Origin: Fimbriimonadaceae bacterium
GTDB lineage: Bacteria > Armatimonadota > Fimbriimonadia > Fimbriimonadales > Fimbriimonadaceae
DNA: 64,000 nt
Reading direction: 5' to 3'
Assembly (NCBI GenBank): GCA_020847855.1
Contig: JADLBH010000033.1
Span: 1 to 64,000 of the forward strand
A model generated the notes under the pieces. The model did no database searches. It worked only from the letters and a program-made list of their open reading frames with translations, and was not told where the DNA came from. Shown here in pieces: positions 1-10,700 of this stretch. The translations under genes were made by a program, and so were the position numbers. Position 1 is the stretch's first letter, and each line of letters begins with the position of its first letter.

Positions 1-231
1 GCCATTTTTTCCGCGGACGAAGCCATTTTTTCCGCGGACGAAGCCATTTTTTCCGCGGACGAAGCCATTTTTTCCGCGGACGAAGCCGTTTTTTCCGCGG
101 GCGAAGTGATTTCTTCCGCGGATAAAACCGTCACTTCCGCGGGTGAAGTGGATTCTTCCGCGTGCGAAGGCGTCTTTTCCGCGGAGGACGCCGTCCTTTC
201 CGTGGGTTTCGTCGCGTCTTCCTTGGGCTTG
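1..231. repeat. Degenerate 21-bp tandem repeat (about 11 units)
   Basis: Four perfect copies of a 21-bp unit (core ttttttccgcggacgaa) occupy positions 1-84. A fifth, near-perfect copy follows to 105, then increasingly diverged copies keep the ccgcgg-n-gaa core in register to about 231. The period is 7 codons, so a reading frame is preserved. On the minus strand one frame has no stop through the array and beyond, and reads as S-[SPH]-A-E-K-[MT]-A heptads, like an Ala/Glu/Lys-rich linker. No start codon is visible for that frame inside the window. On the plus strand one frame also stays open, to a TGA at 388-390. Whether the array is coding, and on which strand, cannot be decided here because it runs off the left edge. 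There are no unique spacers, so it is not a CRISPR. Confidence 0.9.
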
Positions 232-346
232 GCCGTAGTTCCCGCAGCGCTCGCCCCCCAAGGCTCGGTTTGTGTCGCGGTTTCGGTGCACCCTTCGCCG
301 GCTTGCGGAGTCTCTTCTGCGTCACCCGCGCGCTGCGCGGACGCGA

Positions 347-352
347 TAGACT
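347..352 (+). promoter_or_regulatory. -10 box (TAGACT) of the rmlC-like gene
   Basis: TAGACT ends 7 nt before the ATG at 360. There is no Shine-Dalgarno between them, so transcription would start at about the start codon (leaderless). The same arrangement recurs at many genes in the window. Confidence 0.5.
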
Positions 353-359
353 GCGGGGC

Positions 360-821
360 ATGGCGATTTCCGCGATCCCTGGCGTCTTGATCCGTCCGCT
401 TGCCCGCTTCGAGGACCAGCGCGGCTGGCTCAGCGAGCTTTACCGCGAGGACGAGCTGCCCGAGGGCTTCTTTCCCGTGATGGGCTATTTGAGCGTGACG
501 AAACCCGGCGTCGCCCGCGGCCCGCACGAGCACCGCGAGCAGACCGACGGCTTCGCCTTCCTCGACGGCGAGTACGACCTATTTTTATGGGAGAATCGGC
601 CGGGGCGAGGCGAAGCGGCGGAGCGGCACCGCGTCGGCGCGGGAAGCCCGGTGCTCGTCATCGTCCCCCCCGGTGTCGTCCACGCTTATCGCAATGTCGG
701 TCCGCGCGATGCGTTCGTTCTCAACTTTCCAAACCAGCTTTATGCCGGTCGCGGAAAGGAGGGGCCGGTAGACGAGATCCGCCACGAGGACGACGAAGGC
801 TCGCGTTTCTCTATGGCCTGA
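360..821 (+). CDS. dTDP-4-dehydrorhamnose 3,5-epimerase-like cupin (RmlC family)
   Basis: A 153-residue cupin of the RmlC family, which epimerises C3 and C5 of dTDP-4-keto-6-deoxyglucose. Visible family signatures are R21-G-W-L-S-E26, the substrate-side block R53-G-P-H-E-H58 (classically RGxHxQ) and VPPGVVHAY at 102-110. It is shorter than typical RmlC (about 180 residues) and has H-E-H in place of the usual H-x-Q, so a related sugar-nucleotide epimerase or isomerase is possible. The frame stays open back to 162, but the ATG at 360 is chosen because family homology begins there and a -10 box sits 7 nt upstream. It starts a plus-strand cluster with rmlB and rmlA. Confidence 0.8.
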   Translation: MAISAIPGVLIRPLARFEDQRGWLSELYREDELPEGFFPVMGYLSVTKPGVARGPHEHREQTDGFAFLDGEYDLFLWENRPGRGEAAERHRVGAGSPVLVIVPPGVVHAYRNVGPRDAFVLNFPNQLYAGRGKEGPVDEIRHEDDEGSRFSMA

Positions 822-855
822 AGTTTCACCGGGAATCGCGCAATACTAGAGGGCA

Positions 856-1878
856 GTGAGGCTTCTCGTCACCGGCGCCGCCGGGTTTATCGGCTCGCAC
901 TTCGTCCGTCACGCGCTCGTTTCCGAGCCTGGGGCGAAGGTCGCGGTGCTCGACGCCCTTCGTTATAGTGGGAACCGCTCGACGATGGCGGACTTCGCCG
1001 ACCGGGTCGAGTTCTTCCACGGCGAGATCCAGGACGCGAGCTTCGTCGAGGCTTCCTTTAGGGCGTTTCGCCCGACCCACGTCGTGAACTTCGCGGCAGA
1101 GAGCCATAACGACCGCTCCTTTCTGGACGCTGGCGGCTTTGTGGAGACGAACGTGCTCGGGGTCCAGGTGCTTTTCGAGGCCTCGCGGAGGCACGGGGCG
1201 GACCGGGTGCTGCATGTGAGCACGGACGAGGTCTATGGCTCGATCCTTCAGGGGCGTTTCACCGAGGAGTCGCCCTTCCGGCCCAATACTCCTTATAGCG
1301 CGGCCAAGGCAGGGGGGGATCTCTTGTGTCGGGCCTATTTCAAGTCGTTCGGCCTGCCCGTGATCGTGACCAGGGGGGGGAACACCTATGGCCCATTTCA
1401 CTTTCCCGAGAAGCTAGTGCCGTTCTTTTGCACTCGACTGCTGCGGGGGAAGAAGGTTCCGCTCTATGGCGAGGGGGGGCAGAGCCGGGAATGGATTCAT
1501 GTCGCGGACCATGCTTCTGGGATCTGGGCGGCAATGACGAAGGGCGAGCCCGGCGAGGCCTACAACGTGGGCGACGACAACGAGCGGACGAACCTGGCCG
1601 TGGTGTCTGCGATGCTGGACGAGCTTGGGCTCGACAAGGGCTTGATCAAGCGCATCCCGGACCCGCGAAGGGGCGGGCACGACTCGCGATACTCCATGGA
1701 CGCGGGCAAGCTCCGCGCTTTGGGCTGGGCCCCGACGATCTCCTTCGAGGAAGGGCTTCGTGCGACGGTGCGTTGGTTCCGGGATCGCGAGGACTGGTGG
1801 GGGCCGCTCTATGACCGGGGGGACTCGCAGGAGTTCTTCGCGCGGTTCTATGGCGCGAGCCTCGGCGATGACCTTTAG
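856..1878 (+). CDS. rfbB: dTDP-glucose 4,6-dehydratase
   Basis: A 340-residue short-chain dehydrogenase/reductase of the RmlB type. It converts dTDP-glucose to dTDP-4-keto-6-deoxyglucose with bound NAD+. The Rossmann motif GAAGFIGSH lies at 7-15, the STDEVYG active-site block at 122-128, and the catalytic Y147-S-A-A-K151 follows; the EWIHVADH block is also present. Length is normal. Translation starts at GTG 856, 34 nt after the RmlC-like stop. A near-consensus -10 (AATACT, 842-847) suggests it may also have its own promoter. Its product feeds the upstream epimerase and its substrate comes from the downstream rmlA. Confidence 0.93.
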   Translation: MRLLVTGAAGFIGSHFVRHALVSEPGAKVAVLDALRYSGNRSTMADFADRVEFFHGEIQDASFVEASFRAFRPTHVVNFAAESHNDRSFLDAGGFVETNVLGVQVLFEASRRHGADRVLHVSTDEVYGSILQGRFTEESPFRPNTPYSAAKAGGDLLCRAYFKSFGLPVIVTRGGNTYGPFHFPEKLVPFFCTRLLRGKKVPLYGEGGQSREWIHVADHASGIWAAMTKGEPGEAYNVGDDNERTNLAVVSAMLDELGLDKGLIKRIPDPRRGGHDSRYSMDAGKLRALGWAPTISFEEGLRATVRWFRDREDWWGPLYDRGDSQEFFARFYGASLGDDL

Positions 1879-1905
1879 GGGGCCGCTCGTGCCAGACTCT
1901 GCGGA

Positions 1906-2771
1906 GTGAAAGGCATCGTCCTCGCCGGTGGCACCGGCTCGCGCATGTTCCCTTTGACGCTTGCGGCCTGCAAGCAGCTGCTTCCGGTCTATAGCAAGCC
2001 GATGGTCTACTATCCGCTCAGTGTCCTGATGCTGGCGGGCATCCGGGACGTCTTGGTGATCACGGCCCCGCAGGACCAGGCGGCGTTCGCGAGGCTCTTG
2101 GGGGACGGCTCGGCGTTCGGCGTGAGGATCGAGTACGCGGTACAGCCGGAACCGGGCGGTCTCGCGCAGGCCTTCTTGATCGGCGAGGGTTTCTTGGAAG
2201 GGGGGCCGGCCGCGCTCGTGCTGGGCGACAACATCTTCTATGGCCAGAACTTTACGGCACAACTCTCAGAGGCCAAAGCGCGCACTTCCGGCGCGACCGT
2301 CTTCGCCACGAAGGTCGAGGATCCGAGCGCGTACGGCGTTGTCGGTTTCGACGCCGAAGGGCGGGCGGCCAGCCTGGAGGAAAAGCCGAAGAACCCCAAG
2401 TCGCACTTCGCCGTAACGGGGCTTTACTTCTATGACTCGACGGTGGTGGGGCGGGCGAAGACCTTAGCGCCGTCTCTCAGAGGGGAACTGGAGATCACGG
2501 ACCTGAACCGGACGTACCTTGAGGACGGCTCGTTGGACGTCGTGCGTTTAGGGCGTGGCTTTGCTTGGCTCGACACGGGTTCTTACGCTTCCTTGTTACA
2601 GGCTAGCGAGTTCGTGGAAGCGATCGAGACGCGCCAAGGGCTGATGATCGCCAACCTAGAGGAGATCGCCTTCCGCCAAGGATGGATCACGAGGGACTCG
2701 CTCCGCGAGACGGGGCGGAGCATGGCAATGTCGCCGTACGGGCGTTATCTTTTAGCGATCGTGGAGGAAGC

Positions 2772-2775
<4 letters not shown>
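1906..2775 (+). CDS. rfbA: Glucose-1-phosphate thymidylyltransferase
   Basis: A 289-residue nucleotidyltransferase making dTDP-glucose from dTTP and glucose-1-phosphate. The N-terminal signature is [13 protein letters not shown], followed by [16 protein letters not shown]; the metal-binding L-G-D108-N-I block follows. Length matches RmlA (about 290). Start is GTG 1906, with CAGACT ending 7 nt upstream. It completes three of the four steps of dTDP-rhamnose synthesis; rmlD is not in this window. Its TAG stop interlocks with the sdhC stop on the other strand in a shared CTAG. Confidence 0.93.
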
Positions 2776-4845
<2,070 letters not shown>

Positions 4846-4853
4846 CCCGCATG

Positions 4854-4859
4854 TATACT
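4854..4859 (+). promoter_or_regulatory. -10 box (TATACT) before the DUF1579-like gene
   Basis: A near-consensus TATACT just downstream of the enolase stop. The predicted start of transcription (about 4866) leaves a leader of about 40 nt carrying GGAG before ATG 4906. It is an example of a leadered gene in this genome. Confidence 0.5.
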
Positions 4860-4905
4860 TAGTTTCGTGGCGAAGGCACAGCCCTTCCCGCTTGGAGACG
4901 CACAC

Positions 4906-5424
4906 ATGAAACTCAAGACAATCCTCGTCGCCTGCGCCGCGCTTTTCTCGCTCGGTGCCCAAGCCCAGATGGGAGAACCCATCCCCGATGAGTGCAAGCA
5001 GCTGGAAGCCATGACTGGGACTTGGACCGGAAAGGCGAAGTACAGCTTCATGGGAGAGGAAACGGAGGGCCCAGCAAGCATCACTGCGAAAATGTCCCTC
5101 AACGGCAGATACCTGGAGGGCCACCACGATTACGAAGTGCCGGACATGGGCAAGCACTTCGGGCTCCAAATGATGACTTTCGACAAGGCCAAGGGTGAAT
5201 GGCTCTCCTACTGGTTCGATTCAGCTGGTGCCGGCGCCCTCGAGATGCGAGGCAAGAAGGAAGGTGATTGGTACGTCCTCACGGGCAAGTACACAGCCGA
5301 GGGCATGGAGATGGAAATGCGGTACAGGGCGAAGGTTTCCGGATCGGCGATGTCCATGATCCTCGAAATGAAAATGGGTGACGCTTGGTCACCCATGATG
5401 ACCATCGAGTACAAAAAGTCGTAA
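4906..5424 (+). CDS. Secreted DUF1579-like protein
   Basis: A 172-residue protein with an N-terminal signal peptide (MKLKTILVACAALFSLGAQA, cleavage likely before Q21). The mature part (LEAMTGTWTGKAKYSF, then alternating hydrophobic strands with GRYLEGHHDYEVPDMGKHFGLQMMTFD) resembles the DUF1579 family, a lipocalin-like beta-barrel of unknown function. Residues after 120 are very Met-rich (GMEMEMRYRAKV, MSMILEMKMGD). The frame is open from GTG 4867, but ATG 4906 is preferred because it begins the signal peptide and has GGAG upstream. Confidence 0.75.
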   Translation: MKLKTILVACAALFSLGAQAQMGEPIPDECKQLEAMTGTWTGKAKYSFMGEETEGPASITAKMSLNGRYLEGHHDYEVPDMGKHFGLQMMTFDKAKGEWLSYWFDSAGAGALEMRGKKEGDWYVLTGKYTAEGMEMEMRYRAKVSGSAMSMILEMKMGDAWSPMMTIEYKKS

Positions 5425-5449
5425 CACCACCTGGATCCCCTCACACGAC

Positions 5450-5465
5450 CCCGTAAATATACGGG
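5450..5465 (+). promoter_or_regulatory. A/T-cored inverted repeat upstream of a PEP-CTERM gene
   Basis: Dyad CCCGTA-AATA-TACGGG with perfect 6-bp arms, centred about 58 bp upstream of the predicted transcription start of the PEP-CTERM gene at 5554. Similar dyads occur before the other two PEP-CTERM genes (44535, 50531). It is a candidate operator; the binding factor is unknown. Confidence 0.4.
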
Positions 5466-5503
5466 ATTTTCTCACTGTCCTCCCACATTGCGAGACCACT
5501 CGT

Positions 5504-5509
5504 TAGACT
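5504..5509 (+). promoter_or_regulatory. -10 box (TAGACT) of the PEP-CTERM gene at 5554
   Basis: TAGACT predicts a transcription start near 5516, directly at the base of the leader hairpin 5517-5542. Confidence 0.45.
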
Positions 5510-5516
5510 TTGTCTA

Positions 5517-5542
5517 GGGCCGACTCGACGACGAGTCGGCCC
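5517..5542 (+). promoter_or_regulatory. Perfect 5'-leader stem-loop abutting the ribosome-binding site
   Basis: GGGCCGACTCG (5517-5527), loop ACGA, CGAGTCGGCCC (5532-5542): an 11-bp perfect stem. AGGGAGGACGA and then ATG 5554 follow at once. The mRNA would begin with this hairpin, as in 5' stabilisers or translation-control leaders. Confidence 0.6.
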
Positions 5543-5553
5543 AGGGAGGACGA

Positions 5554-6315
5554 ATGAATACGAAACCTCTGCTCGTCATCGCATTGGGTGGAATCGCGCT
5601 CCCTGCGTGCGCGGCTCCACTCTTGCCGACAATCTTCGGGCACGACTGGAACTTCGGTGCCTTCAACGCGCCCGACGGCGGCCCGGAATGGGCGACCAAC
5701 GGGGCCGCCCCCGATACCGTCACTTGGACGGCGTCCACAATCCATACGGAAGTCACTGGCTACTGGCCTGCGTGGCCGTTTCCACCAGTCTTCCCCGTCT
5801 TCAACTTAGCCGGAGCGTTTGGAGGGGACATCGCGATCGCGATCGAGCTATCGGGCATGGACGCGCCCTACGTGAACGGCGCTGGCGACGTTCTTGACAT
5901 CAGTCTGACCGGCACTGGTGCTCTTCCTGGCGCAGACCTCGAGATCTTTGGGGCGGTTCCCGCCCTCGGACTCGGGCCTGGCTTGCTCTGGGCGATTGAC
6001 CTAGAGGACGTGTCGCTCTACGGGCGGTCCGCACAGCCAACGTTTGTTCTCGAGGGTGTTGGTACGATCGTCGGCGGTGCCGCGGCGAACCGGTTCAATC
6101 TCGTGGGGCAGTCGGGCGTGATGCGGGGCCACGTGGACATTGACACGCTCCTTCCTGCGCTCTACGATCCGCTCGTGAGCTACTCCTCGTTGCCGCCGAC
6201 CTTCCGTGCAGCCTATTCGGGCGAGACGGGCTTTGGCAACGTCGTCCCGGAACCCGGAACGATGATGGCCCTTGGCGTCGGCCTCGCGGCAATGCTCGCG
6301 CGACGGCGCAAGTAG
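5554..6315 (+). CDS. PEP-CTERM secreted protein
   Basis: A 253-residue exported protein. It has an N-terminal signal peptide (MNTKPLLVIALGGIALPACA) and a C-terminal sorting tail: VPEPGTM, then a hydrophobic stretch, then ARRRK. Such tails are recognised by an exosortase that anchors or releases proteins at the surface, often with exopolysaccharide. The body is Gly/Ala/Pro-rich with no recognised enzymatic motif. GGGAGG lies just upstream of the ATG. It has an unusual regulatory leader (dyad at 5450, -10 at 5504, hairpin at 5517) and is followed by a strong hairpin. No exosortase gene is in the window. Confidence 0.85.
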   Translation: MNTKPLLVIALGGIALPACAAPLLPTIFGHDWNFGAFNAPDGGPEWATNGAAPDTVTWTASTIHTEVTGYWPAWPFPPVFPVFNLAGAFGGDIAIAIELSGMDAPYVNGAGDVLDISLTGTGALPGADLEIFGAVPALGLGPGLLWAIDLEDVSLYGRSAQPTFVLEGVGTIVGGAAANRFNLVGQSGVMRGHVDIDTLLPALYDPLVSYSSLPPTFRAAYSGETGFGNVVPEPGTMMALGVGLAAMLARRRK

Positions 6316-6333
6316 AACGACTCCTTGCACGAC

Positions 6334-6370
6334 CGGCCCCCGGTGCTGGACCTCCCAGTACCGGGGGCCG
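6334..6370 (+). terminator. Strong hairpin after the PEP-CTERM gene
   Basis: A stem of about 16 bp (CGGCCCCCGGT...ACCGGGGGCCG, plus an inner GCTGG/CCAGT) with loop ACCTC. It is followed by six A on this strand, not T, so it is not a classical intrinsic terminator for the upstream gene; termination or 3'-end protection is inferred from position. Confidence 0.5.
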
Positions 6371-6417
6371 AAAAAATGTGCTTGCACTCCGGGTCGGCGT
6401 GGTGTAAAGTGGAGGGG

Positions 6418-6891
6418 ATGACGGAGATCCAGTTCCAGGCGCTCGAAGTTGCCCCCAAGGTCGTCGAGCGCCTGCTCCGCGTCTTCCCTCAAGATCGGCT
6501 CGATGACCGACTGAGCTCGGAAGACCTCACCCCTCGCGAAGTGATCGCCAGCCTTGCCGACACCGAACAATTGATCCTGGACAGGGTCCGCCTGGGAAAC
6601 ATGCGGCCCGGTGCTAGTGTGCCGTGGGTGGATCCCGACGCACGTGCAAAGGAGCACCACTATAGCGACAAGGACGCCTTTCACGAGGCCGAAGTCTTTG
6701 AGTCGCGAAGGCAGACGACCCTGGAATACCTTCGGTCCATGTCGAGCGAAGATATGAAGAAGACCATCCATCTGGACGGCAAGGGCGAAGTGAGCGTGGA
6801 CGATTACCTAGTTCTCGTGACGGCCCACGACATGGATCGGATCGGCCTCCTCACCGAGCACTTGGCCAACGAAGTCGCGACGATCTCGTAG
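6418..6891 (+). CDS. DinB-family protein (paralogue 1 of 4)
   Basis: A 157-residue protein of the DinB/YfiT-like four-helix-bundle superfamily, members of which are metal-dependent transferases or stress proteins. The N-terminal helix (ALEVAPKVVERLLRVF), the DLTPREVIASLADTEQLILDR block and the C-terminal VTAHDMDRIGLLTEHLANEV helix fit the fold; H and D of AHDMDR are likely metal-site residues. ATG 6418 is chosen because TAAAGT ends 7 nt upstream; the GGAGGGG between them is too close to the ATG to be a normal Shine-Dalgarno. Substrate unknown. Confidence 0.65.
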   Translation: MTEIQFQALEVAPKVVERLLRVFPQDRLDDRLSSEDLTPREVIASLADTEQLILDRVRLGNMRPGASVPWVDPDARAKEHHYSDKDAFHEAEVFESRRQTTLEYLRSMSSEDMKKTIHLDGKGEVSVDDYLVLVTAHDMDRIGLLTEHLANEVATIS

Positions 6892-7089
6892 CGGCCCGCC
6901 ACGGGGCCGAGGGAGCTCCGTCCGAACGCGTGAGCTTGCCACGGTGCTGGAGCCATCGTCGGCTCGCTAGGCCCGGTGGAAGTGCTCGGCTCCCCTCGCG
7001 CAAGCATCCACGATCTGCCTGCTCGCGCTGGGCTCGATGACCCGGTGCGTGCCGACGAACCGTGGGAGAGACTGGTAGATTCTAGTGAC

Positions 7090-7692
7090 ATGGAACCGCG
7101 ACTCGTCTCCGTCCCCGAATCCCTCCCGACCAAGGTCTACGGCACCGAGGCCGCGGGCATTTCCAAAGCCACCCACGACAACCACCTCGCCCTGTGGAAA
7201 GGCTACGCCAACAAGACCAACGAGATCCGAAAGGCGCTCGCGGAGATGGAGATTGACCCCGCCGCTGCCAACCAGGTCTACAGCCAGATGCGGGCGCTCA
7301 AGGTGAACTACGCCTTCGCCTATGGGGGCTATATCAACCATGCCGTCTACTTCGACTCGATCGGAGGGGCAGGCGGACCGGCGACAGGCGAGCTGGGGAG
7401 GTTGATCACCGAGTGCTTCGGTAGCTTCGACCGCTGGGCAGCGGATTGGAAGGCGACAGGAATGGCGGGCCGCGGCTGGGCTTTCCTCGGCTTCGACCAT
7501 GCCGAAAAGCGCGTCTTCAACTATGCAGGCGACTCCCAAGACACCTTCCCCGCTTGGAACCACACGCTCCTCCTTGCGATGGACGTCTATGAGCATGCGT
7601 ACTACCTTGACTTCCAGACCGCCCGAATGAAGTACATCGAGGCGTTCATGCAGGTCGTGGACTGGGACGCCGCCAACGCTCGACTGGGTTAG
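7090..7692 (+). CDS. sodB: Superoxide dismutase, Fe/Mn type
   Basis: A 200-residue Fe/Mn superoxide dismutase converting superoxide to oxygen and peroxide. The first metal ligand lies in KATHDNH (H29 or H32), the second in GGYINHAVYF (H84), and the last two in AMDVYEHAYYLDFQ. The N-terminal half is less canonical than in E. coli (INHAVYF rather than NHxFYW), a known subgroup feature. No signal peptide, so probably cytoplasmic. Start ATG 7090 is supported by homology and by TAGATT ending 8 nt upstream. Confidence 0.9.
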   Translation: MEPRLVSVPESLPTKVYGTEAAGISKATHDNHLALWKGYANKTNEIRKALAEMEIDPAAANQVYSQMRALKVNYAFAYGGYINHAVYFDSIGGAGGPATGELGRLITECFGSFDRWAADWKATGMAGRGWAFLGFDHAEKRVFNYAGDSQDTFPAWNHTLLLAMDVYEHAYYLDFQTARMKYIEAFMQVVDWDAANARLG

Positions 7693-7776
7693 CGGCACCG
7701 AAGTTCCGCCTACCGAGAGGGGGCCCAGCGGCGAGACACGCCGGGGAGGGCACTCTGAGATACACTCCTTGAGTCC

Positions 7777-10700
7777 ATGCGGCTGGCCGAGATCGTCCGC
7801 GCCCGCCCTCTCGTCGACCCCTCGCACGTTGGCCAGGGGCCGCTCCATGTCGCCTCGATCAGCCCGGAGGCCCGACCCTGGGCCGTAGCCAACCTTTGGC
7901 ACGGCGGACATCAGCGAATCGTCCTCGTCACGGCGAGCCACGAGCGCGCCCTGCAATGGCAGGCCCGCCTCGCAGTATGTGGCGTACCGGGCGACTCGAT
8001 CGTGGTCCTGCCGAGCGGGCACGGGGGCTTGTTCCTCGACTCCCCGCCTGAATCCGTGGCGGTCAGCGACCGGATTGGTGCCCTCCTTCGCCTGGGCGCT
8101 GGCCCGGCGTTGGTGATCGCAACCCCACAGTCCGCCCTGGAACGGCTGCTTCCCTACGATGTCCTCCGAGAGGCGAGGGTCACTTTGCAGCCCGGCCCGG
8201 CGGAGTCTCCGACGGAGACGATGCACAGGCTCGTCAGGCTCGGGTACGAGCGAAGCGACCCGGTGCGCCTCCCTGGGCAGGTCGCAGCCCGCGGTGGGGT
8301 CATGGACGTGTTCCCCACCGGGCGCGAGAGACCCGTCCGATGCGAGTGGTTCGGCGACGACATCGAAAGTCTCCGAGATTTTGACCCCATGACCCAGCGC
8401 TCGCTCGGCGCGTGCTCCGAGGTCACCATCTTCACGGGCCGCGAGACCGTGCTGCCGAACGACCGGGACTCGGTGATCGAGATGATCCGTCAAAGCCTGG
8501 ACCGAGAAGCGGGCAAGCTGAGCGGCGAGGCCGGGGAGAGGCTGAGGGCATTGATCGGTGCCGACCTTCGTTCCCTCTGCGCCGGGGACCAGTTCGACCG
8601 GGTGGACCTTTATCGGCCTTGGTTCTACCCCGACTCCGGGTGCATTCTTGACCTTTTGGTGGACGAGGGGATCGCCATCCTTGACGACCCTTTCGAGCTC
8701 GGGGCCATCGCCGAGCGAGCCGAGGAAGAGCTCAACGAGGCGCTCAAGATCCGTGTCCAGCGCGGCGAGGCCCTCCAGGCACCCGCGTACGACTACACCG
8801 TTCCCTACCAGCGGCTCGGGCATGAGTCTTTCCTGAGCCTCAACTCAGGGGCTACGGTACCGGAGTGGCTCGATGAGGGCACCGTGGTCCGGATCGGGGC
8901 TAAGGGCATCGAGGGCTACCGGGGCCAGGGAGCGGCCCTTGCCAACGCGATCCGAAACTGGACGGATGCTGACCTTTTGGTTGGTATCGCCACCGACCAA
9001 CCCACGCGGGCGACCGCGATGCTCTCCGAAGTGGGGCTCCACCCGACGGCAGACGCTGAGCCTGGCGCTCTCGTGCTCCTAGAGGGGAACCCGGCGGGCG
9101 GCTTTGTCTGCCCGGATTCGGGGGTCGCCTTGGTCACCGATCTTGAGGTCTTCGGGGTCGGAAGGCTCCGCGTCGCCCAGCGAAAGTTCAATGAGGGCGT
9201 ACCGATCTCCACGGTCTTCGACCTCAAGCCCGGTGACTTTGTAGTCCACATCCATTACGGGGTCGGCGTCTATCGAGGGCTGGTCGTCCGGGAGACCGAC
9301 GGGGTTAAGCGAGAGTTTCTGCAATTAGACTACTCCCCGCCCGACCGCCTCTTCGTCCCTGCCGACCAGCTCGACCGCGTCCAGAAGTGCTTGAGCCCAG
9401 AGGACAGTCCGCCGAAGATCAACCGTCTGGTGGGGAACGACTGGCAAAAGACGGTCGGAAAGGCCCGAGAGGACGCGCGCGCCCTCGCCCGCGAGCTCGT
9501 CCGTCTCTATGCCGAGCGCAAGGCGGCCACACGCCCGCCGACCGGACCCGACACCCCCGAGCTTATCGAGTTCGAACACACGTTCCCGTGGGCCGAGACC
9601 CACAGCCAGCTTGAAGCGATCGAGAGCGTGAAGCGCGACCTTGAGGCCCCCTTCCCCATGGACCGCTTGGTGTGCGGGGACGTAGGCTTCGGCAAGACAG
9701 AAGTGGCGCTGCGAGCCGCGTTCAAGGTTGCGCACGCCGGTCGCCAGGTCGTCGTGCTCTGCCCGACCACGATCCTCAGCGAGCAGCACTTCCGCAACTT
9801 TGCCGAGCGCTTCGCCGGATTCCCGATCCAACTCGAGTATTTGAATCGTTTCCGGTCCGCTGGAGAAAAGAGGGAGATCGTCGGCCGTGTCGAGTCCGGC
9901 GAGGTGGACGTTTTGATCGGCACCCATGCGCTACTAAGCCAAAAGCTCAAGTTCCGCGACCTCGGGCTCATCATCGTGGACGAGGAGCAGAAGTTCGGCG
10001 TGAAGCAAAAGGAGGCGCTCCGCCAGTTCCGCGCAAGCGTGGACTATCTCTCGCTCAGCGCCACTCCGATCCCGCGCACGTTGAACATGGCCCTCATGGA
10101 GATCCGGCCCATCAGCTTGATCAACGATCCGCCTCCCGGTCGGCTCGCGATCCGCAGCCACGTCCGAACCTTCAGCTCGGAGGTGGTGCGTGAGGCGATC
10201 CTTCGCGAGCTGGCGAGGGGCGGGCAGGTCTACTACGTTTACAACAAGGTCGAAGGAATCCATCACGTGGCGGAAAGGGTCCGTCAGCTCGTTCCGACAG
10301 CACGTGTCGCGGTCGGGCACGGCCAGATGCACGAGAAGGAGATCGAACCCGTCATGCTCGGCTTTGTGGCCGGGGAGATTGACGTACTTGTGAGCACCAC
10401 GATCGTCGAGAACGGGCTCGATATCTCCAATGCGAACACCCTCATCGTCGAGAACTGCGACCGCTTTGGCCTGAGCCAGCTCTACCAACTCCGGGGTCGC
10501 GTGGGTCGAAGCGACGTCCAGGCATATTCCTACTTTCTTTACTCCGGGAGCAAGACCCTCACCGAACAAGCGATTGCAAGGCTCCAAGCGGTCCAGGAGT
10601 TCGGTTCGCTGGGAAGTGGATATAGCTTGGCCTTCCGCGACCTCCAGATCCGCGGCGCCGGCGAGCTGTTGGGCGCCAAGCAGAGCGGGCAGATGTCGGC

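Noticed and set aside
1-231. CRISPR array
   Set aside because: Repeats are directly adjacent without spacers and the period is only 21 bp.
162-359. N-terminal extension of the RmlC-like gene
   Set aside because: Arg/Phe-rich translation of the tandem repeat region without homology; ATG 360 has a -10 box and begins the conserved domain.
5200-5240. tRNA T-loop-like GGTTCGATTC
   Set aside because: It lies inside a coding gene and no acceptor or anticodon stem can be formed around it.
6371-6376. T-tract of an intrinsic terminator
   Set aside because: The run after the hairpin is A on the transcribed direction, so it does not form a U-tract.
6967-8823. 618-codon minus-strand open frame opposite mfd
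   Set aside because: It is antisense to the clearly conserved mfd and sod genes, has biased Arg/Gly/Pro composition and no family pattern. It is a shadow frame of GC-rich coding DNA.
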